NCBI GenBank assembly: GCA_024103195.1
Contig: JAGFIW010000063.1
Coordinates: 1 to 32,190 of the forward strand
DNA from: Saprospiraceae bacterium
GTDB lineage: Bacteria; Bacteroidota; Bacteroidia; Chitinophagales; Saprospiraceae
Length of the DNA stretch: 32,190 nt
Direction of reading: 5' to 3'
Of the stretch, positions 14,939 to 23,296 are shown one piece after another. How positions within the stretch are numbered: position 1 is the stretch's first letter; each line of letters starts with the position of its first letter. The position numbers and the translations under genes are program-made. The notes under the pieces are model-generated. The model was not told where the DNA came from and made no database searches. It saw only the letters and a program-made list of their open reading frames with translations.

Positions 14939-15739
14939 ATGACCTCACCCTCTCTTTCGCACATAGCCCTCATCGGTGCCGGCAACCTGGGACAGGCGTT
15001 GGCCGAGGGTTTGCTGCACCGCCGTATTCTTCCGGCCTCCAGCATCTGCATGACCCGCCACCGGACATCTCTGCTCGAGCCATTTGCCCGGCAGGGAGTG
15101 ATGGTCACCGAGGACAACCATGTAGCCTGCCGGCATGCCGGCATTCTCCTCCTGGCCGTCAAACCGTTCAAGGTCCGCGAGGTGGTCCAGGAGATGGCAC
15201 CTTCCCTTCGGCCCGGCCATATTCTGGTCAGTGTGGCGACCGGGGTGCCTATGAATGACCTCCGGCAGTGGTCGGGCGGGAAAGCGGAGGTCTTTCGCGC
15301 CATGCCCAATACGGCCGTTTCGATAGGCGAATCACTGACCTGCATCGCCCGGGACGGTGGCGATGACAGTGCCTTTCAGACCGTCCACGAATTATTTGAC
15401 CGCCTGGGACGGGCCGTTGAGATTCCTGAAGAACTCATGAATGCCGCAACGGTACTGGGTGCCTGCGGTGTGGCCTATGCCCTTCGATTCATCCGGGCCA
15501 TGGTGCAGGGAGGCATCGAAATCGGCTTTGATGCTCAAACGGCTGCGCTCATTGCCAATCAAACGGTGCGTGGCGCCGCCACCATCCTGCTGGACGGCAA
15601 CCTCCATCCCGAGGCGGAAATTGACAAGGTAACCACCCCCAAAGGATGCACGATCGCCGGACTCAATGAAATGGAACATCAGGGATTCAGTTCCTCCCTG
15701 ATCAAGGGTATCACGACATCGTACGAAAAAATCGCCTGA
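14939..15739 (+). CDS. proC: Pyrroline-5-carboxylate reductase
   Basis: A 266-residue enzyme for the last step of proline synthesis, reducing 1-pyrroline-5-carboxylate with NAD(P)H in the cytoplasm. The Rossmann motif is HIALIGAGNLGQALAEGLL (residues 8-26); LLAVKP and VFRAMPNTAVSIGES are the next conserved blocks. The C-terminal dimer domain holds the family signature VTTPKGCTIAGLNEMEHQGF near residues 231-250. Length and order match the family (about 265-275 residues). The ATG at 14939 gives a normal N-terminus. No other proline gene is adjacent; it faces the ribosomal cluster's terminator region convergently and shares an upstream region with a divergent membrane-protein gene. Confidence 0.96.
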   Translation: MTSPSLSHIALIGAGNLGQALAEGLLHRRILPASSICMTRHRTSLLEPFARQGVMVTEDNHVACRHAGILLLAVKPFKVREVVQEMAPSLRPGHILVSVATGVPMNDLRQWSGGKAEVFRAMPNTAVSIGESLTCIARDGGDDSAFQTVHELFDRLGRAVEIPEELMNAATVLGACGVAYALRFIRAMVQGGIEIGFDAQTAALIANQTVRGAATILLDGNLHPEAEIDKVTTPKGCTIAGLNEMEHQGFSSSLIKGITTSYEKIA

Positions 15740-15781
15740 GTCCCCTACTCCACCTAAGGACTTTTCGGCCATGTCCACATC

Positions 15782-15873
15782 TGAACCCGGGATATCTTCC
15801 TTTAGCCAGACAGCCGCTAATCATCCGGGGATGATTTGTTGATGACCACCGGGCTCCAAATGAACCCGGGTTC
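15782..15873. repeat. Direct repeat TGAACCCGGG, second copy within a palindrome
   Basis: TGAACCCGGG occurs at 15782-15791 and again at 15861-15870. The second copy extends into the perfect 12-bp palindrome GAACCCGGGTTC (15862-15873). Both lie in the convergent gap between proC and rplQ, just beyond the rplQ terminator. A hairpin from the palindrome has no T-run, so I do not call it a terminator. Confidence 0.4.
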
Positions 15874-15885
15874 CGGCTTTCCTGC

Positions 15886-15938
15886 AAAAAGAAACCCCGC
15901 CTCCCGGCCGGTGGATACCGGAGCAGGATGCGGGGTTT
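15886..15938 (-). terminator. Intrinsic terminator ending the ribosomal protein cluster
   Basis: Read on the minus strand, AAACCCCGC (15938-15930) pairs perfectly with GCGGGGTTT (15900-15892), with further inner GC pairing. The stem is followed by TTTCTTTTT. It lies 28 bp beyond the rplQ stop codon. On the plus strand the stem is followed by only three T residues, so it should act mainly on the cluster rather than on proC. Confidence 0.85.
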
Positions 15939-15966
15939 GACCGCCGGAAAAAGGGGCGTCGGAGGA

Positions 15967-16485
15967 TTACTCTTCTTCGCCTTTGCTGTCGGTGGCGGCG
16001 GCGGCGGTGGTGATCGCCGCAGTGGTAGCTGCCGGTGTGATCTCGGCCGCGCGATCGGTGGCTTTGCGGCCTCCCCGACGTGTCCGCTTCTTCTTGCCGG
16101 ATTCATCACCACCCTTGACATACGACGTGTTGAAATCCACGAATTCGATCATGGCCATATCAGCGGCGTCACCCCGGCGAAAGCCGGTCTTGAGAATGCG
16201 GAGATAACCGCCGGGGCGATCACCAACGCGCTCGGCGACAGGGCCGAAGAGTTCCTTGATGCTCTCCTTGTCCTGCAGATAGGAGAACACGACCCGCCGG
16301 TTGTGCATGGTATTGGATTTGGCCTTGGTAATCAGCGGTTCCAGGTGAGTGCGCAGTACCCGGGCTTTGGCCAGTGTCGTCGTGATCCGCTTGTGCCGGA
16401 TGAAGGCAATGCTGAGGTTCTTGAGCAAGGCTCGGCGATGGCCGTTCTTTCGGCCCAGGTTGTTGACTTTGTCTCCGTGTCTCAT
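15967..16485 (-). CDS. rplQ: 50S ribosomal protein L17, with C-terminal extension
   Basis: A 172-residue protein. The core (1 to about 122) is standard bL17: [20 protein letters not shown], the conserved [20 protein letters not shown], and [20 protein letters not shown]. It binds 23S rRNA near the tunnel exit on the solvent side. Residues 123-172 are an added tail, first basic ([16 protein letters not shown]), then Ala/Thr-rich ([16 protein letters not shown]) and finally acidic (KGEEE); the tail is low-complexity and probably disordered. Typical L17 is about 115-130 residues, although extended forms are known in Bacteroidota. It is the last gene of the cluster, 73 bp after rpoA. Confidence 0.96.
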   Translation of the reverse strand: MRHGDKVNNLGRKNGHRRALLKNLSIAFIRHKRITTTLAKARVLRTHLEPLITKAKSNTMHNRRVVFSYLQDKESIKELFGPVAERVGDRPGGYLRILKTGFRRGDAADMAMIEFVDFNTSYVKGGDESGKKKRTRRGGRKATDRAAEITPAATTAAITTAAAATDSKGEEE

Positions 16486-16558
16486 GACGTTGAGGATGAG
16501 ATTCGCAACATCGGAGTCCCGCAGGACTCATGACGATTATTGCAGGTGAATGATGGGT

Positions 16559-17557
16559 TTAGTCTTCGTCCAGTTTGTATTTGGAAACATCCATGCCAAA
16601 GGTGAGTCCTTTGTCCTGGAGGAGTTCTTCAATTTCGACGAGGGATTTCTTGCCGAAGTTGCGGAACTTGAGAAGTTCGTGCATGTCGTAGTGCACCAGC
16701 TCGGCGAGGGTATTGATTTTGGCGGCCTTGAGGCAGTTGTAAGCCCTCACGGAGAGCTCGAGGTCCTCAAGGGAGGTCTTGAGCAGTTTGCGCATATGGA
16801 GCACCTGCTCGTCAACGACTTTCTCCTCGGTCTTGCCGCTTTCGTCAAAGGTGATGTTCTCGTCACTGATGAGCATGAGATGCTGGATCAGGATACGCGC
16901 GGCTTCCTTGACGGCCTGTTCCGGATGAATGGTGCCGTCCGTTTTGACCATCAGGGTCAACATCTCGTAGTCGGTCCGCTGTCCGACCCGGGTGTTGGAC
17001 ACCTGGTAGGACACGTTCTTGATCGGGGTGTAAATGGCGTCCACCGGGATGACGCCGATGGGCTGGTCTTTGACGGTTTGCTCATCGGCGGAGACATAGC
17101 CGCGGCCCCGGGTGATCGTGAGTTCAATCTCGAGGGTCACGAAGGGCTCCATGTGGCAGATGACCAGGTCGGGGTTCATCACCTGGAAGACATTGGTCGC
17201 AGATTCGATATCTCCGGCGCGAAACTGTTCCTTGCCGCTGATGGTCAGGTAGATTTTCTCCGGACCGGCATACTCGTCTTTGAGGTTGTGCTTGAGCCTG
17301 ACCTGCTTGATGTTGAGAATGACTTCGATCACGTCTTCGACGACACCTTTGATGGTGGAGAATTCGTGATCGACGCCGCCGATGCGGATTCCGGAAATGG
17401 CGTAGCCGGAAAGGGAGGACAGCAGCACCCTGCGGAGGGAGTTGCCGATGGTTTGTCCGAATCCGGGCTCAAGGGGTTTGAATTCGAAGGTGCCGTCGAA
17501 TTCGGTGGCCTTTTGCAGGATGATCTTTTCCGGCTGTTGGAATTCCAGGATATTCAT
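16559..17557 (-). CDS. rpoA: DNA-directed RNA polymerase subunit alpha
   Basis: A 332-residue subunit that dimerises to nucleate RNA polymerase assembly. The N-terminal domain (1 to about 230) shows EPGFGQTIGNSLRRVLLSSL and GVVEDVIEVILNIKQVRLK, the dimer and beta-contact blocks. After a linker, the C-terminal domain (about 255-325) has LELSVRAYNCLKAAKINTLA and LLKFRNFGKKSLVEIEELL, the helix-hairpin-helix that contacts UP-element DNA and activators. Length is normal for Bacteroidota. It is 77 bp downstream of rpsD and 73 bp upstream of rplQ. These are among the wider gaps in the cluster, but I see no terminator or clear promoter in either. Confidence 0.98.
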   Translation of the reverse strand: MNILEFQQPEKIILQKATEFDGTFEFKPLEPGFGQTIGNSLRRVLLSSLSGYAISGIRIGGVDHEFSTIKGVVEDVIEVILNIKQVRLKHNLKDEYAGPEKIYLTISGKEQFRAGDIESATNVFQVMNPDLVICHMEPFVTLEIELTITRGRGYVSADEQTVKDQPIGVIPVDAIYTPIKNVSYQVSNTRVGQRTDYEMLTLMVKTDGTIHPEQAVKEAARILIQHLMLISDENITFDESGKTEEKVVDEQVLHMRKLLKTSLEDLELSVRAYNCLKAAKINTLAELVHYDMHELLKFRNFGKKSLVEIEELLQDKGLTFGMDVSKYKLDED

Positions 17558-17634
17558 ACGTGCGTGCTGATTGTGGGAAGAGATGGAGTAAAGGGCCTGG
17601 ACCGTCGCCGGTCGGCGCGGCTGTCGGCCGGGAA

Positions 17635-18249
17635 TTATTTCGAATACAATTCGACGATAAGCTGCTCATTGAGGCGCTCAGGAATGGCTGCGCGCTCGGG
17701 GTAGGCGAGGAATTTGCCCTCCATGCGGTCGGGGTTCCATTCCAGCCAGGGGTACTTGCGCACTTCGGCTTTGTTGCCGGCCACATTGTTGCGGACCACC
17801 TCCATGGCCTGGCTTTTGCCGCGTACCGACACCACATCACCGGGACGCAACTGGCAGGACGGAACATTGGTCACAACGCCGTTCACCAGGATGTGCTTGT
17901 GCGAAACCAGCTGACGGGCGCCACGGCGGGTGTTGGAAAGGCCGAGGCGAAAAACCGTATTGTCGAGGCGGGCTTCGAGCAATTGAAGAAGCACCTCACC
18001 GGTGACGCCTTTTTTCTTGGTGGCCAGTTCGAAGGTATTGCGGAATTGGCGCTCCAATACCCCATAGGTGTATTTGGCCTTCTGCTTTTCCATGAGCTGG
18101 TTGGCGTATTCCGACTTCTGCTTGCGCCGGCGGGATGGGCCGTGCTGGCCGGGTCCGTACTTGCGGCGTTCGAACGCCTTGTCGTACCCGTTGATCGGTT
18201 CGCCGAATGCTCTGGCCTTCTTGGTGGCGGGGCCGGTATATCTTGCCAT
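17635..18249 (-). CDS. rpsD: 30S ribosomal protein S4 (zinc-free form)
   Basis: A 204-residue primary 16S-binding protein that nucleates 30S body assembly and helps line the mRNA entry. The N-terminal segment ([20 protein letters not shown], then [10 protein letters not shown] at 28-37) lacks the four-cysteine zinc site found in some bacteria. The S4 RNA-binding domain is at about 94-155 ([38 protein letters not shown]). It ends [14 protein letters not shown], as usual. In E. coli S4 represses its own operon; nothing visible here shows whether that holds in this organism. Confidence 0.98.
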   Translation of the reverse strand: MARYTGPATKKARAFGEPINGYDKAFERRKYGPGQHGPSRRRKQKSEYANQLMEKQKAKYTYGVLERQFRNTFELATKKKGVTGEVLLQLLEARLDNTVFRLGLSNTRRGARQLVSHKHILVNGVVTNVPSCQLRPGDVVSVRGKSQAMEVVRNNVAGNKAEVRKYPWLEWNPDRMEGKFLAYPERAAIPERLNEQLIVELYSK

Positions 18250-18281
18250 AATGCGTACTTAAGACAATGTAAGTGGAATAA

Positions 18282-18671
18282 TCAGACCCTGCGGCGTTTG
18301 GGAGGACGGCAGCCGTTATGGGGAATGGGGGTCACGTCCTGAATCCGCAATACACGGATACCGGCGCCGTCAATGCCGCGAATGGCGGCTTCACGGCCTG
18401 ATCCCGGGCCTTTGACGAATACCTCGCAATGCCGCATGCCGGCCTCGTAGGCAATGGCGGCCGCACCGGCGGCTGCCTGCTGGGCGGCATAGGGGGTATT
18501 CTTCTTGGAGCCCTTGAAGCCGGCCTTGCCGGCCGAGGAGGCGGATATCACCTGTCCCTGTTTGTTGGTCAGAGAAATGATGATATTGTTGAACGTGGCC
18601 TGGATGTAAACCAGCCCGTCGGGGTCCACCTTGACCTTGCGCTTCTTGACTTTCTTTGTCGCTTTTGCCAT
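18282..18671 (-). CDS. rpsK: 30S ribosomal protein S11
   Basis: A 129-residue platform protein that contacts the 16S 690/790 region near the E-site mRNA. Diagnostic stretches are [40 protein letters not shown] and the C-terminal [20 protein letters not shown], followed by KRRRV. The IPHNGCRP block contains the Asn-Gly site that often becomes isoaspartate in S11. The N-terminus is Lys-rich ([15 protein letters not shown]), as in other Bacteroidota. It lies 21 bp after rpsM and 32 bp before rpsD. Confidence 0.98.
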   Translation of the reverse strand: MAKATKKVKKRKVKVDPDGLVYIQATFNNIIISLTNKQGQVISASSAGKAGFKGSKKNTPYAAQQAAAGAAAIAYEAGMRHCEVFVKGPGSGREAAIRGIDGAGIRVLRIQDVTPIPHNGCRPPKRRRV

Positions 18672-18692
18672 AATGGGAGTGACCGTTATGTG

Positions 18693-19070
18693 TTATTTGG
18701 TGGCTTTTTTCTTGTTGGCAACCGTCTTCCGCTTCCCTTTCCGGGTACGGGCGTTGGTTTTGGTGCGCTGGCCGTTGACCGGCAGGCCTTTCCTATGCCG
18801 CAGACCGCGATAGCAGGCGATATCCATGAGCCGCTTGATGCTCAACTGCACCTCCGAACGCAATTCCCCTTCCACCTTCAGATCGTTCTGAATGATGGAG
18901 GTGATGGCGCGCACGTTCTCGTCGGACCAATCCTGTACTTTGGTTTCCGTATCGATTCCTGCCCTGTCCAGAATATTGGCCGCCGTAGTGGTCCCAATAC
19001 CATAGATGTAGGTCAAGCCGATTACGCCCCTCTTGTTTCTGGGCAGATCAACACCTGCTATCCGTGCCAT
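18693..19070 (-). CDS. rpsM: 30S ribosomal protein S13
   Basis: A 125-residue head protein that makes inter-subunit bridges with L5 and touches P-site tRNA through its C-terminal tail. It begins [20 protein letters not shown], has the helix-turn [20 protein letters not shown], and the signature [20 protein letters not shown] near residues 86-105. The basic tail ([19 protein letters not shown]) is typical. It directly follows rpmJ, as in most alpha operons. Confidence 0.98.
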   Translation of the reverse strand: MARIAGVDLPRNKRGVIGLTYIYGIGTTTAANILDRAGIDTETKVQDWSDENVRAITSIIQNDLKVEGELRSEVQLSIKRLMDIACYRGLRHRKGLPVNGQRTKTNARTRKGKRKTVANKKKATK

Positions 19071-19093
19071 ATTTGCGAGTTAACGCGGAAGGG

Positions 19094-19210
19094 TTACCCC
19101 TGCCGCTGTTTGAACTTGGGGTTTTTCTTGTTGATAATGTAAAGCTTGCCGTTCCGGCGCACAATTTTGCACTCGACGGATCGCTTTTTGATGGAGGCCC
19201 GTACTTTCAT
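19094..19210 (-). CDS. rpmJ: 50S ribosomal protein L36 (cysteine-poor form)
   Basis: A 38-residue protein read directly from the sequence between infA and rpsM. It starts [20 protein letters not shown] and ends [12 protein letters not shown] before TAA. L36 binds 23S rRNA at the base of the L7/L12 region. The zinc-ribbon form has CxxC-x(12)-C-x(4)-H; here only one cysteine (position 14) remains and the others are Ser, Asn and Lys-type residues, so it should not bind zinc. This C-minus form is usual in Bacteroidota. The gap to infA is 16 bp and to rpsM 23 bp. Confidence 0.96.
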   Translation of the reverse strand: MKVRASIKKRSVECKIVRRNGKLYIINKKNPKFKQRQG

Positions 19211-19226
19211 CGTACTTCGTTTTTCG

Positions 19227-19445
19227 TTATTTGTACCGGTAGATGATCCGCCCCCTTGTCAGGTCATATGGCGACATCTCCACCGAAACTTTATCCCCTG
19301 GCAGGATCCGGATGTAGTGCATGCGCATCTTTCCGGAGATCGTTGCCAGGATCAGGTGGTTGTTTTCCAGCCGGACCCTGAACATGGCGTTGGATAACGC
19401 CTCTTCAATGGTTCCGTCCAGTTTGATCAGGTCTTTTTTGGCCAT
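19227..19445 (-). CDS. infA: Translation initiation factor IF-1
   Basis: A 72-residue OB-fold protein that occupies the ribosomal A site during initiation and assists IF-2 and IF-3. It reads [20 protein letters not shown], then [20 protein letters not shown] and [20 protein letters not shown], with the invariant SGKMR and DLTRGRI blocks. The length is exactly that of the family. A possible internal promoter lies in the last bases of map just upstream. The order map-infA-rpmJ-rpsM is the standard arrangement in this phylum. Confidence 0.98.
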   Translation of the reverse strand: MAKKDLIKLDGTIEEALSNAMFRVRLENNHLILATISGKMRMHYIRILPGDKVSVEMSPYDLTRGRIIYRYK

Positions 19446-19462
19446 ACGCTGATTTGGGAGTG

Positions 19463-19496
19463 CAAATATCTAACTTTTTGCGGACATTTCCGACAA
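19463..19496 (-). promoter_or_regulatory. Candidate internal promoter before infA
   Basis: On the minus strand TTG (19496-19494), a 23-bp spacer and GATATTTG (19470-19463) fit TTG-N(17-23)-TAnnTTTG with one mismatch. The box ends 17 nt before the infA ATG at 19445 and overlaps the map stop codon. Confidence 0.3.
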
Positions 19497-20282
19497 CTCC
19501 TTATTTTCAGCGACCTCCGCTTCGATCAGACGGTGGTCCGATAGCGGTTCCGGCCCGTTGGCCCGCACCGCTATGGTATGTTCAAAATGCGCTGACGGCT
19601 TCCGGTCGCGGGTGATGACCGTCCATCCGTCGGACAACTGCCGGACATGCCGGGTGCCGAGGTTGATCATCGGCTCGATGGCGATCACCAAGCCCTCGCG
19701 GATGACCGTTCCTCTGCCCTTCTTCCCGTAGTTGGGCACTTCCGGGGGTTCGTGCAAATTGCGGCCGATTCCGTGGCCCACCAGTTCGCGCACCACGCCA
19801 AAACCGTTTTGGCGCTCGGCGTAGTCCTGGATGGCAAATCCGATGTCGCCGATCCTCGCCCCGGGCTGGGCCTGAGCGATTCCCCGCCACAGGGATTCGC
19901 GGGTCACCTCCAGCAAACGGCGGGTTTCTTCCGCCACTTCACCGATCATGAAGGTGTAGGCCGAATCGCCATAGAAGCCATCCCACAACACCCCGCAATC
20001 CACCGAAACAACATCGCCTTCGCGAAAGGGTTCGTCGGTCGGAAAACCATGGACGACCACTTCATTGACCGACACACAAAGGGTCCCCGGGAACGTACCC
20101 TGGTATCCTTTGAAGGCGGGAATGGCTCCGTGATCACGGATCAGGGTTTCCGCCTCCCGGTCAATCTGCTTGCCGGTCACACCGGGCCGCAGCATCCGGG
20201 CGATGTGGGCATGAGTTTGTGAAACCAAAAGACAACTCCGGCGAATCTTCTCGATCTCCTCGTCTGTCTTGTAATGGATCAT
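19470..20282 (-). CDS. map: Methionine aminopeptidase, type I
   Basis: A 270-residue metalloprotease that removes the initiator methionine from nascent proteins. By alignment with the E. coli enzyme, the five metal ligands are D95, D106 (VDCGVLWDGFYGDSAYTF), H170 (ELVGHGIGRNLHEPP), E203 (VIAIEPMINLG) and E234 (AHFEHTIAV). The substrate-side histidines H78 and H177 are also present. There is no N-terminal extension, so it is subtype Ia. The gene sits between secY and infA without adk, which fits the Bacteroidota arrangement. The C-terminal 20 residues (EAEVAENKELSEMSAKS) are an acidic tail of no known role. Confidence 0.97.
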   Translation of the reverse strand: MIHYKTDEEIEKIRRSCLLVSQTHAHIARMLRPGVTGKQIDREAETLIRDHGAIPAFKGYQGTFPGTLCVSVNEVVVHGFPTDEPFREGDVVSVDCGVLWDGFYGDSAYTFMIGEVAEETRRLLEVTRESLWRGIAQAQPGARIGDIGFAIQDYAERQNGFGVVRELVGHGIGRNLHEPPEVPNYGKKGRGTVIREGLVIAIEPMINLGTRHVRQLSDGWTVITRDRKPSAHFEHTIAVRANGPEPLSDHRLIEAEVAENKELSEMSAKS

Positions 20283-20312
20283 GGGGGCAGGCCGTTCCGG
20301 TGGGAAAAGGAA

Positions 20313-21689
20313 TTACATGTTGGCGCCAATCGGCTGCATGCCGCCACTTCTTCCTTTCAGTTTGCCGGATTTGACCAGACCGTCATATTTGCGCATCAGC
20401 AAATAGCTTTCTATCTGCTGCAAAGTATCCAGAACGACGCCGACCAGGATCAGCAGGGAGGTGCCCCCGAAAAACAGGGCGAATCCCTGGTTGATGCCGA
20501 AAGCGACGGCAATGGCCGGGAAAATGGCAATGATTCCCAAAAACACCGAACCGGGGAAAGTGATCCGGGTGGTAATGGAATCAATGAACTCGGCGGTGCT
20601 GCTTCCCGGTTTGATGCCCGGAATGAAAGCATTTTGCCGCTTGAGGTATTCGGCGTACTGCTGGGGATTGACCAGCAGGGCGGTGTACACATACGTAAAG
20701 ATGACGACCAGCAGGAAGTACATGATGTTGTACGGCGCGCTGGTGAAATCATTCAGCATGCGAAGCAGGCTGTTGGACGAAAGTTCCGCATCGCCTCCGG
20801 CGAGATACTGTACGGCCGTGGCGGGAAGGAACATGATCGCCTGGGCAAAAATGATGGGCATGACCCCGGCGGAATTGACTTTGAGCGGGATGTAATCCCG
20901 GGCCCCGGCCACAGGGATGTTGGTATCGCCTCTCCCGACCATTCGCTTGGCAAACTGGACGGGGATGCGCCTTACGGCCTGGACGATGGCGACGGTCACC
21001 AGCACGATGGCAAACAACAGGGCCAGCTCAAGGGCCAGCAGCAAAAGCGCGCCTCCGCCAAAACGGGCCTGGAACTCGAAGATAAGGGCTTGGGGCAGGG
21101 CCGCTATGATCCCGATCATGATGAGCAGGGATATCCCGTTGCCGATCCCTTTGTCGGTAATCCGTTCACCCAGCCACATGGCGAACACGGTACCGGCAGC
21201 CAGTACGACGATGTTGCCGAAGAAGAAGAGCTTCAGATTGAGCGAGGGATCCACGGCGTTGACGCTCGTGAGGTAAGTGAGGTACGCCCCTCCCTGAACC
21301 ATGGTGATGGCCAGGGTCAGCATCCGGGTGATCTGGTTGAGTTTGCGCCGCCCGGCTTCACCCTCCTTCTGCTGGAGGCGCTGGAAGTAAGGCACTGCAA
21401 ATCCGAGGAGCTGGATGATGATGGATGCCGTGATGTACGGCATGACACCCAGGGCAAAAACGGCGGCATTCTGAAAGGCGCCTCCCGTGAAGACGTTGAT
21501 GAGACCGATCAGATCGTTGGGATTGCCCCCGCCGCCCACGGCTGCTTTGAGCGCACCCGGGATAACCCCCGGGAGGAGGATATGCGAACCCAGGCGGAAG
21601 GCGAAGAGCAGGGCCAGCGTAAACAGAATACGGTCACGCAGTTCCTTGATCTTCCAGATATTCTGAATGGTAGTGATCAGTCCTTTCAT
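20313..21689 (-). CDS. secY: Preprotein translocase subunit SecY
   Basis: A 458-residue inner-membrane protein with about ten transmembrane helices, forming the SecYEG channel for export and membrane insertion. Landmarks are the N-terminal IQNIWKIKELRDRILFTLAL, the first segment FRLGSHILLPGV, GITDKGIGNGISLLIM-type helix (ERITDKGIGNGISLLIMIGI), KVNSAGVMPIIFAQAIMFLP and the cytoplasmic loop block NAFIPGIKPG. The plug region carries a Gly-rich loop (AAVGGGGNPNDLIGLINVFT). It ends LVKSGKLKGRSGGMQPIGAN. The length is ordinary. It follows rplO by 9 bp, as in spc operons generally. Confidence 0.98.
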   Translation of the reverse strand: MKGLITTIQNIWKIKELRDRILFTLALLFAFRLGSHILLPGVIPGALKAAVGGGGNPNDLIGLINVFTGGAFQNAAVFALGVMPYITASIIIQLLGFAVPYFQRLQQKEGEAGRRKLNQITRMLTLAITMVQGGAYLTYLTSVNAVDPSLNLKLFFFGNIVVLAAGTVFAMWLGERITDKGIGNGISLLIMIGIIAALPQALIFEFQARFGGGALLLLALELALLFAIVLVTVAIVQAVRRIPVQFAKRMVGRGDTNIPVAGARDYIPLKVNSAGVMPIIFAQAIMFLPATAVQYLAGGDAELSSNSLLRMLNDFTSAPYNIMYFLLVVIFTYVYTALLVNPQQYAEYLKRQNAFIPGIKPGSSTAEFIDSITTRITFPGSVFLGIIAIFPAIAVAFGINQGFALFFGGTSLLILVGVVLDTLQQIESYLLMRKYDGLVKSGKLKGRSGGMQPIGANM

Positions 21690-21698
21690 CTTTCGGGA

Positions 21699-22145
21699 TT
21701 AAACGAGTTGAACGGAGCCCCCCAGGGCTTCAATGGCTTCGCGTGCCTTTGCAGAAATACCGTGTACGTGCAACTCCAGCTTGGCTTTCAGTTCGCCCTG
21801 TGCCAGCACCTTAACGCGGTCCGACCGCTTGATCACATGGTGTTGCGCCAGGATCTCGGGGGTGATGGACGTCAGGCCGTGTTTGGTAGCGATGGCTTCG
21901 AGACGGGCCAGGTTGAGCGGTACGTATTCGACGCGGTGGATGTTCTTGAACCCGCGTTTGGGCACACGGCGCTGGAGCGGCAACTGGCCGCCTTCGAAGT
22001 GGCGCTTTTCCTTGTGACCGGCGCGCGACTTGTCACCCTTGTGTCCTTTGGTGGCCGTGCCGCCTTTCCCGGATCCTTGTCCGCGGGCGATCCGCTTGGA
22101 CGATTTGACGGCGCCTGCCGCCGGTTTTATGGTATGCAGTTCCAT
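21699..22145 (-). CDS. rplO: 50S ribosomal protein L15
   Basis: A 148-residue late-assembly 23S-binding protein. It opens MELHTIKPAAGAVKSSKRIA and continues RGQGSGKGGTATKGHKGDKS, the Gly/Lys-rich extended arm that threads into rRNA. Then comes FEGGQLPLQRRVPKRGFKNI, the most conserved block. The globular C-terminal part ends AREAIEALGGSVQLV, matching the usual IExAGG motif with one change. It lies between rpmD and secY with short gaps. Confidence 0.98.
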   Translation of the reverse strand: MELHTIKPAAGAVKSSKRIARGQGSGKGGTATKGHKGDKSRAGHKEKRHFEGGQLPLQRRVPKRGFKNIHRVEYVPLNLARLEAIATKHGLTSITPEILAQHHVIKRSDRVKVLAQGELKAKLELHVHGISAKAREAIEALGGSVQLV

Positions 22146-22164
22146 GTCCGAACGATTGAGGGGG

Positions 22165-22347
22165 TTAACCGATTTCCTCGACGGAAATCAAATGTTTGAC
22201 CGCAGCGACCATGCCGAGGATCTGCGGGGTGGCGGTATGCTCGGCAGACTGGTGCATGCGGCGCAGACCCAGCGCGATGAGGGTATCCTTCTGCCGCTTG
22301 GGACGGTCGATCGCGCTGCGTACCTGTCTGACTCGTATCTTTTTCAT
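22165..22347 (-). CDS. rpmD: 50S ribosomal protein L30
   Basis: A 60-residue protein, the usual size for bacterial uL30. It starts MKKIRVRQVRSAIDRPKRQK and contains LIALGLRRMHQSAEHTATPQ, the conserved helix and loop (consensus LGLxKxxxxVxxxDTP). It ends ILGMVAAVKHLISVEEIG. L30 sits on the 50S solvent face near 5S rRNA and is absent in some bacteria, so its retention here is informative. A longer overlapping frame is a shadow. Confidence 0.96.
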   Translation of the reverse strand: MKKIRVRQVRSAIDRPKRQKDTLIALGLRRMHQSAEHTATPQILGMVAAVKHLISVEEIG

Positions 22348-22376
22348 TGTGCTGGCTTTTTAGACAAAAACTGTGC

Positions 22377-22895
22377 TCAACCCTGGAATACCCGCTCCAG
22401 ACGTACCTGGCGCTGACGCGAAACCTCATAGGGAGTGCGCAGTTTGGACAGGGCATCCAGCGTGGCCTTGATGACGTTGTGCGGATTGGAAGACCCGTGG
22501 GATTTGGCCAGAACGTTGTGGATGCCGGCGCTTTCGAGCACGGCGCGCATGGCGCCGCCGGCGATGACACCCGTACCATCGGATGCGGGCTTGATCAGTA
22601 CGCGACCGGCCCCGAATTTGCCTTTCTGGGCGTGCGGGATGGTCCCTTTGAGGATGGGCACTTTGATCAGGTCTTTTTTGGCGTCATCCACCGCTTTGGC
22701 GATGGCTTCCTGGACGTCACGGGCTTTTCCGAGGCCGTATCCGACGGTTCCGTTGCCGTCACCGACAACGACCACGGCGGCGAAACTGAAGGTACGTCCC
22801 CCTTTGGTCACCTTGGCGACGCGATTGAGGGCGACCATCTTTTCCTTGAGTTCCGTTTCGGCGGCCCGGACCCTGTTGACTGATTTCTTAGACAT
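22377..22895 (-). CDS. rpsE: 30S ribosomal protein S5
   Basis: A 172-residue protein at the mRNA entry channel, important for decoding accuracy and unwinding. It has the dsRNA-binding-like N-terminal domain ([40 protein letters not shown]) and the C-terminal domain ([40 protein letters not shown]). The GRTFSF loop corresponds to the region altered in spectinomycin-resistant mutants; nothing unusual is seen there. An AAGGA sequence lies 10 nt before the ATG, one of the few Shine-Dalgarno-like sites in the cluster. Confidence 0.98.
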   Translation of the reverse strand: MSKKSVNRVRAAETELKEKMVALNRVAKVTKGGRTFSFAAVVVVGDGNGTVGYGLGKARDVQEAIAKAVDDAKKDLIKVPILKGTIPHAQKGKFGAGRVLIKPASDGTGVIAGGAMRAVLESAGIHNVLAKSHGSSNPHNVIKATLDALSKLRTPYEVSRQRQVRLERVFQG

Positions 22896-22915
22896 GCTTG
22901 GAGTTCCTTAGATCA

Positions 22916-23269
22916 TTAGAATTGGAGGCCACCTTCCCGGGCACCTTCGGCCAGGGCTTTGACCCTGCCGTGATAGAGATATCCGCCCCGGTCAAACAGC
23001 GCATTTTCGACGCGGGCATCTTTCGCGCGCTGGGCCAGCAGACGGCCCACCTGGCGCGCCTGTTCGGACTTGTTGACGCTCTTGTCGATCCCGGATTCGC
23101 GGCTCGAGGCCGAGGCGATCGTGTGTCCGGCCGCATCGTCGATCAATTGGCAATAGATCTGCAGGTTGCTGCGGAACACGCAAATCCTCGGCCGATCTGC
23201 CGTACCGCGGATCTTGGTGCGAATCCGCATGTGGATGCGGCGTCTCCGGTTCTCTTTTAAAAACTTCAT
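22916..23269 (-). CDS. rplR: 50S ribosomal protein L18
   Basis: A 117-residue 5S rRNA-binding protein of the central protuberance. It begins [20 protein letters not shown], has [20 protein letters not shown] (consensus RPRLxVxRSNKxIYAQxIDD) and ends in [20 protein letters not shown] plus GLQF, the typical [26 protein letters not shown] block. Size and order are standard. It is flanked by rplF and rpsE at 27 and 20 bp. Confidence 0.98.
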   Translation of the reverse strand: MKFLKENRRRRIHMRIRTKIRGTADRPRICVFRSNLQIYCQLIDDAAGHTIASASSRESGIDKSVNKSEQARQVGRLLAQRAKDARVENALFDRGGYLYHGRVKALAEGAREGGLQF

Positions 23270-23296
23270 GTTCGTATCGCTTCTGGTGAACCCATT

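Noticed and set aside
16550..17704. A 384-codon plus-strand frame opposite rpoA
   Set aside because: Shadow of rpoA; acidic, motif-free sequence.
20274..22199. A 641-codon open frame on the plus strand opposite secY and rplO
   Set aside because: It is antisense to two certain genes, its composition is the mirror of hydrophobic SecY codons, and it shows no family motif. High GC makes long shadow frames common.
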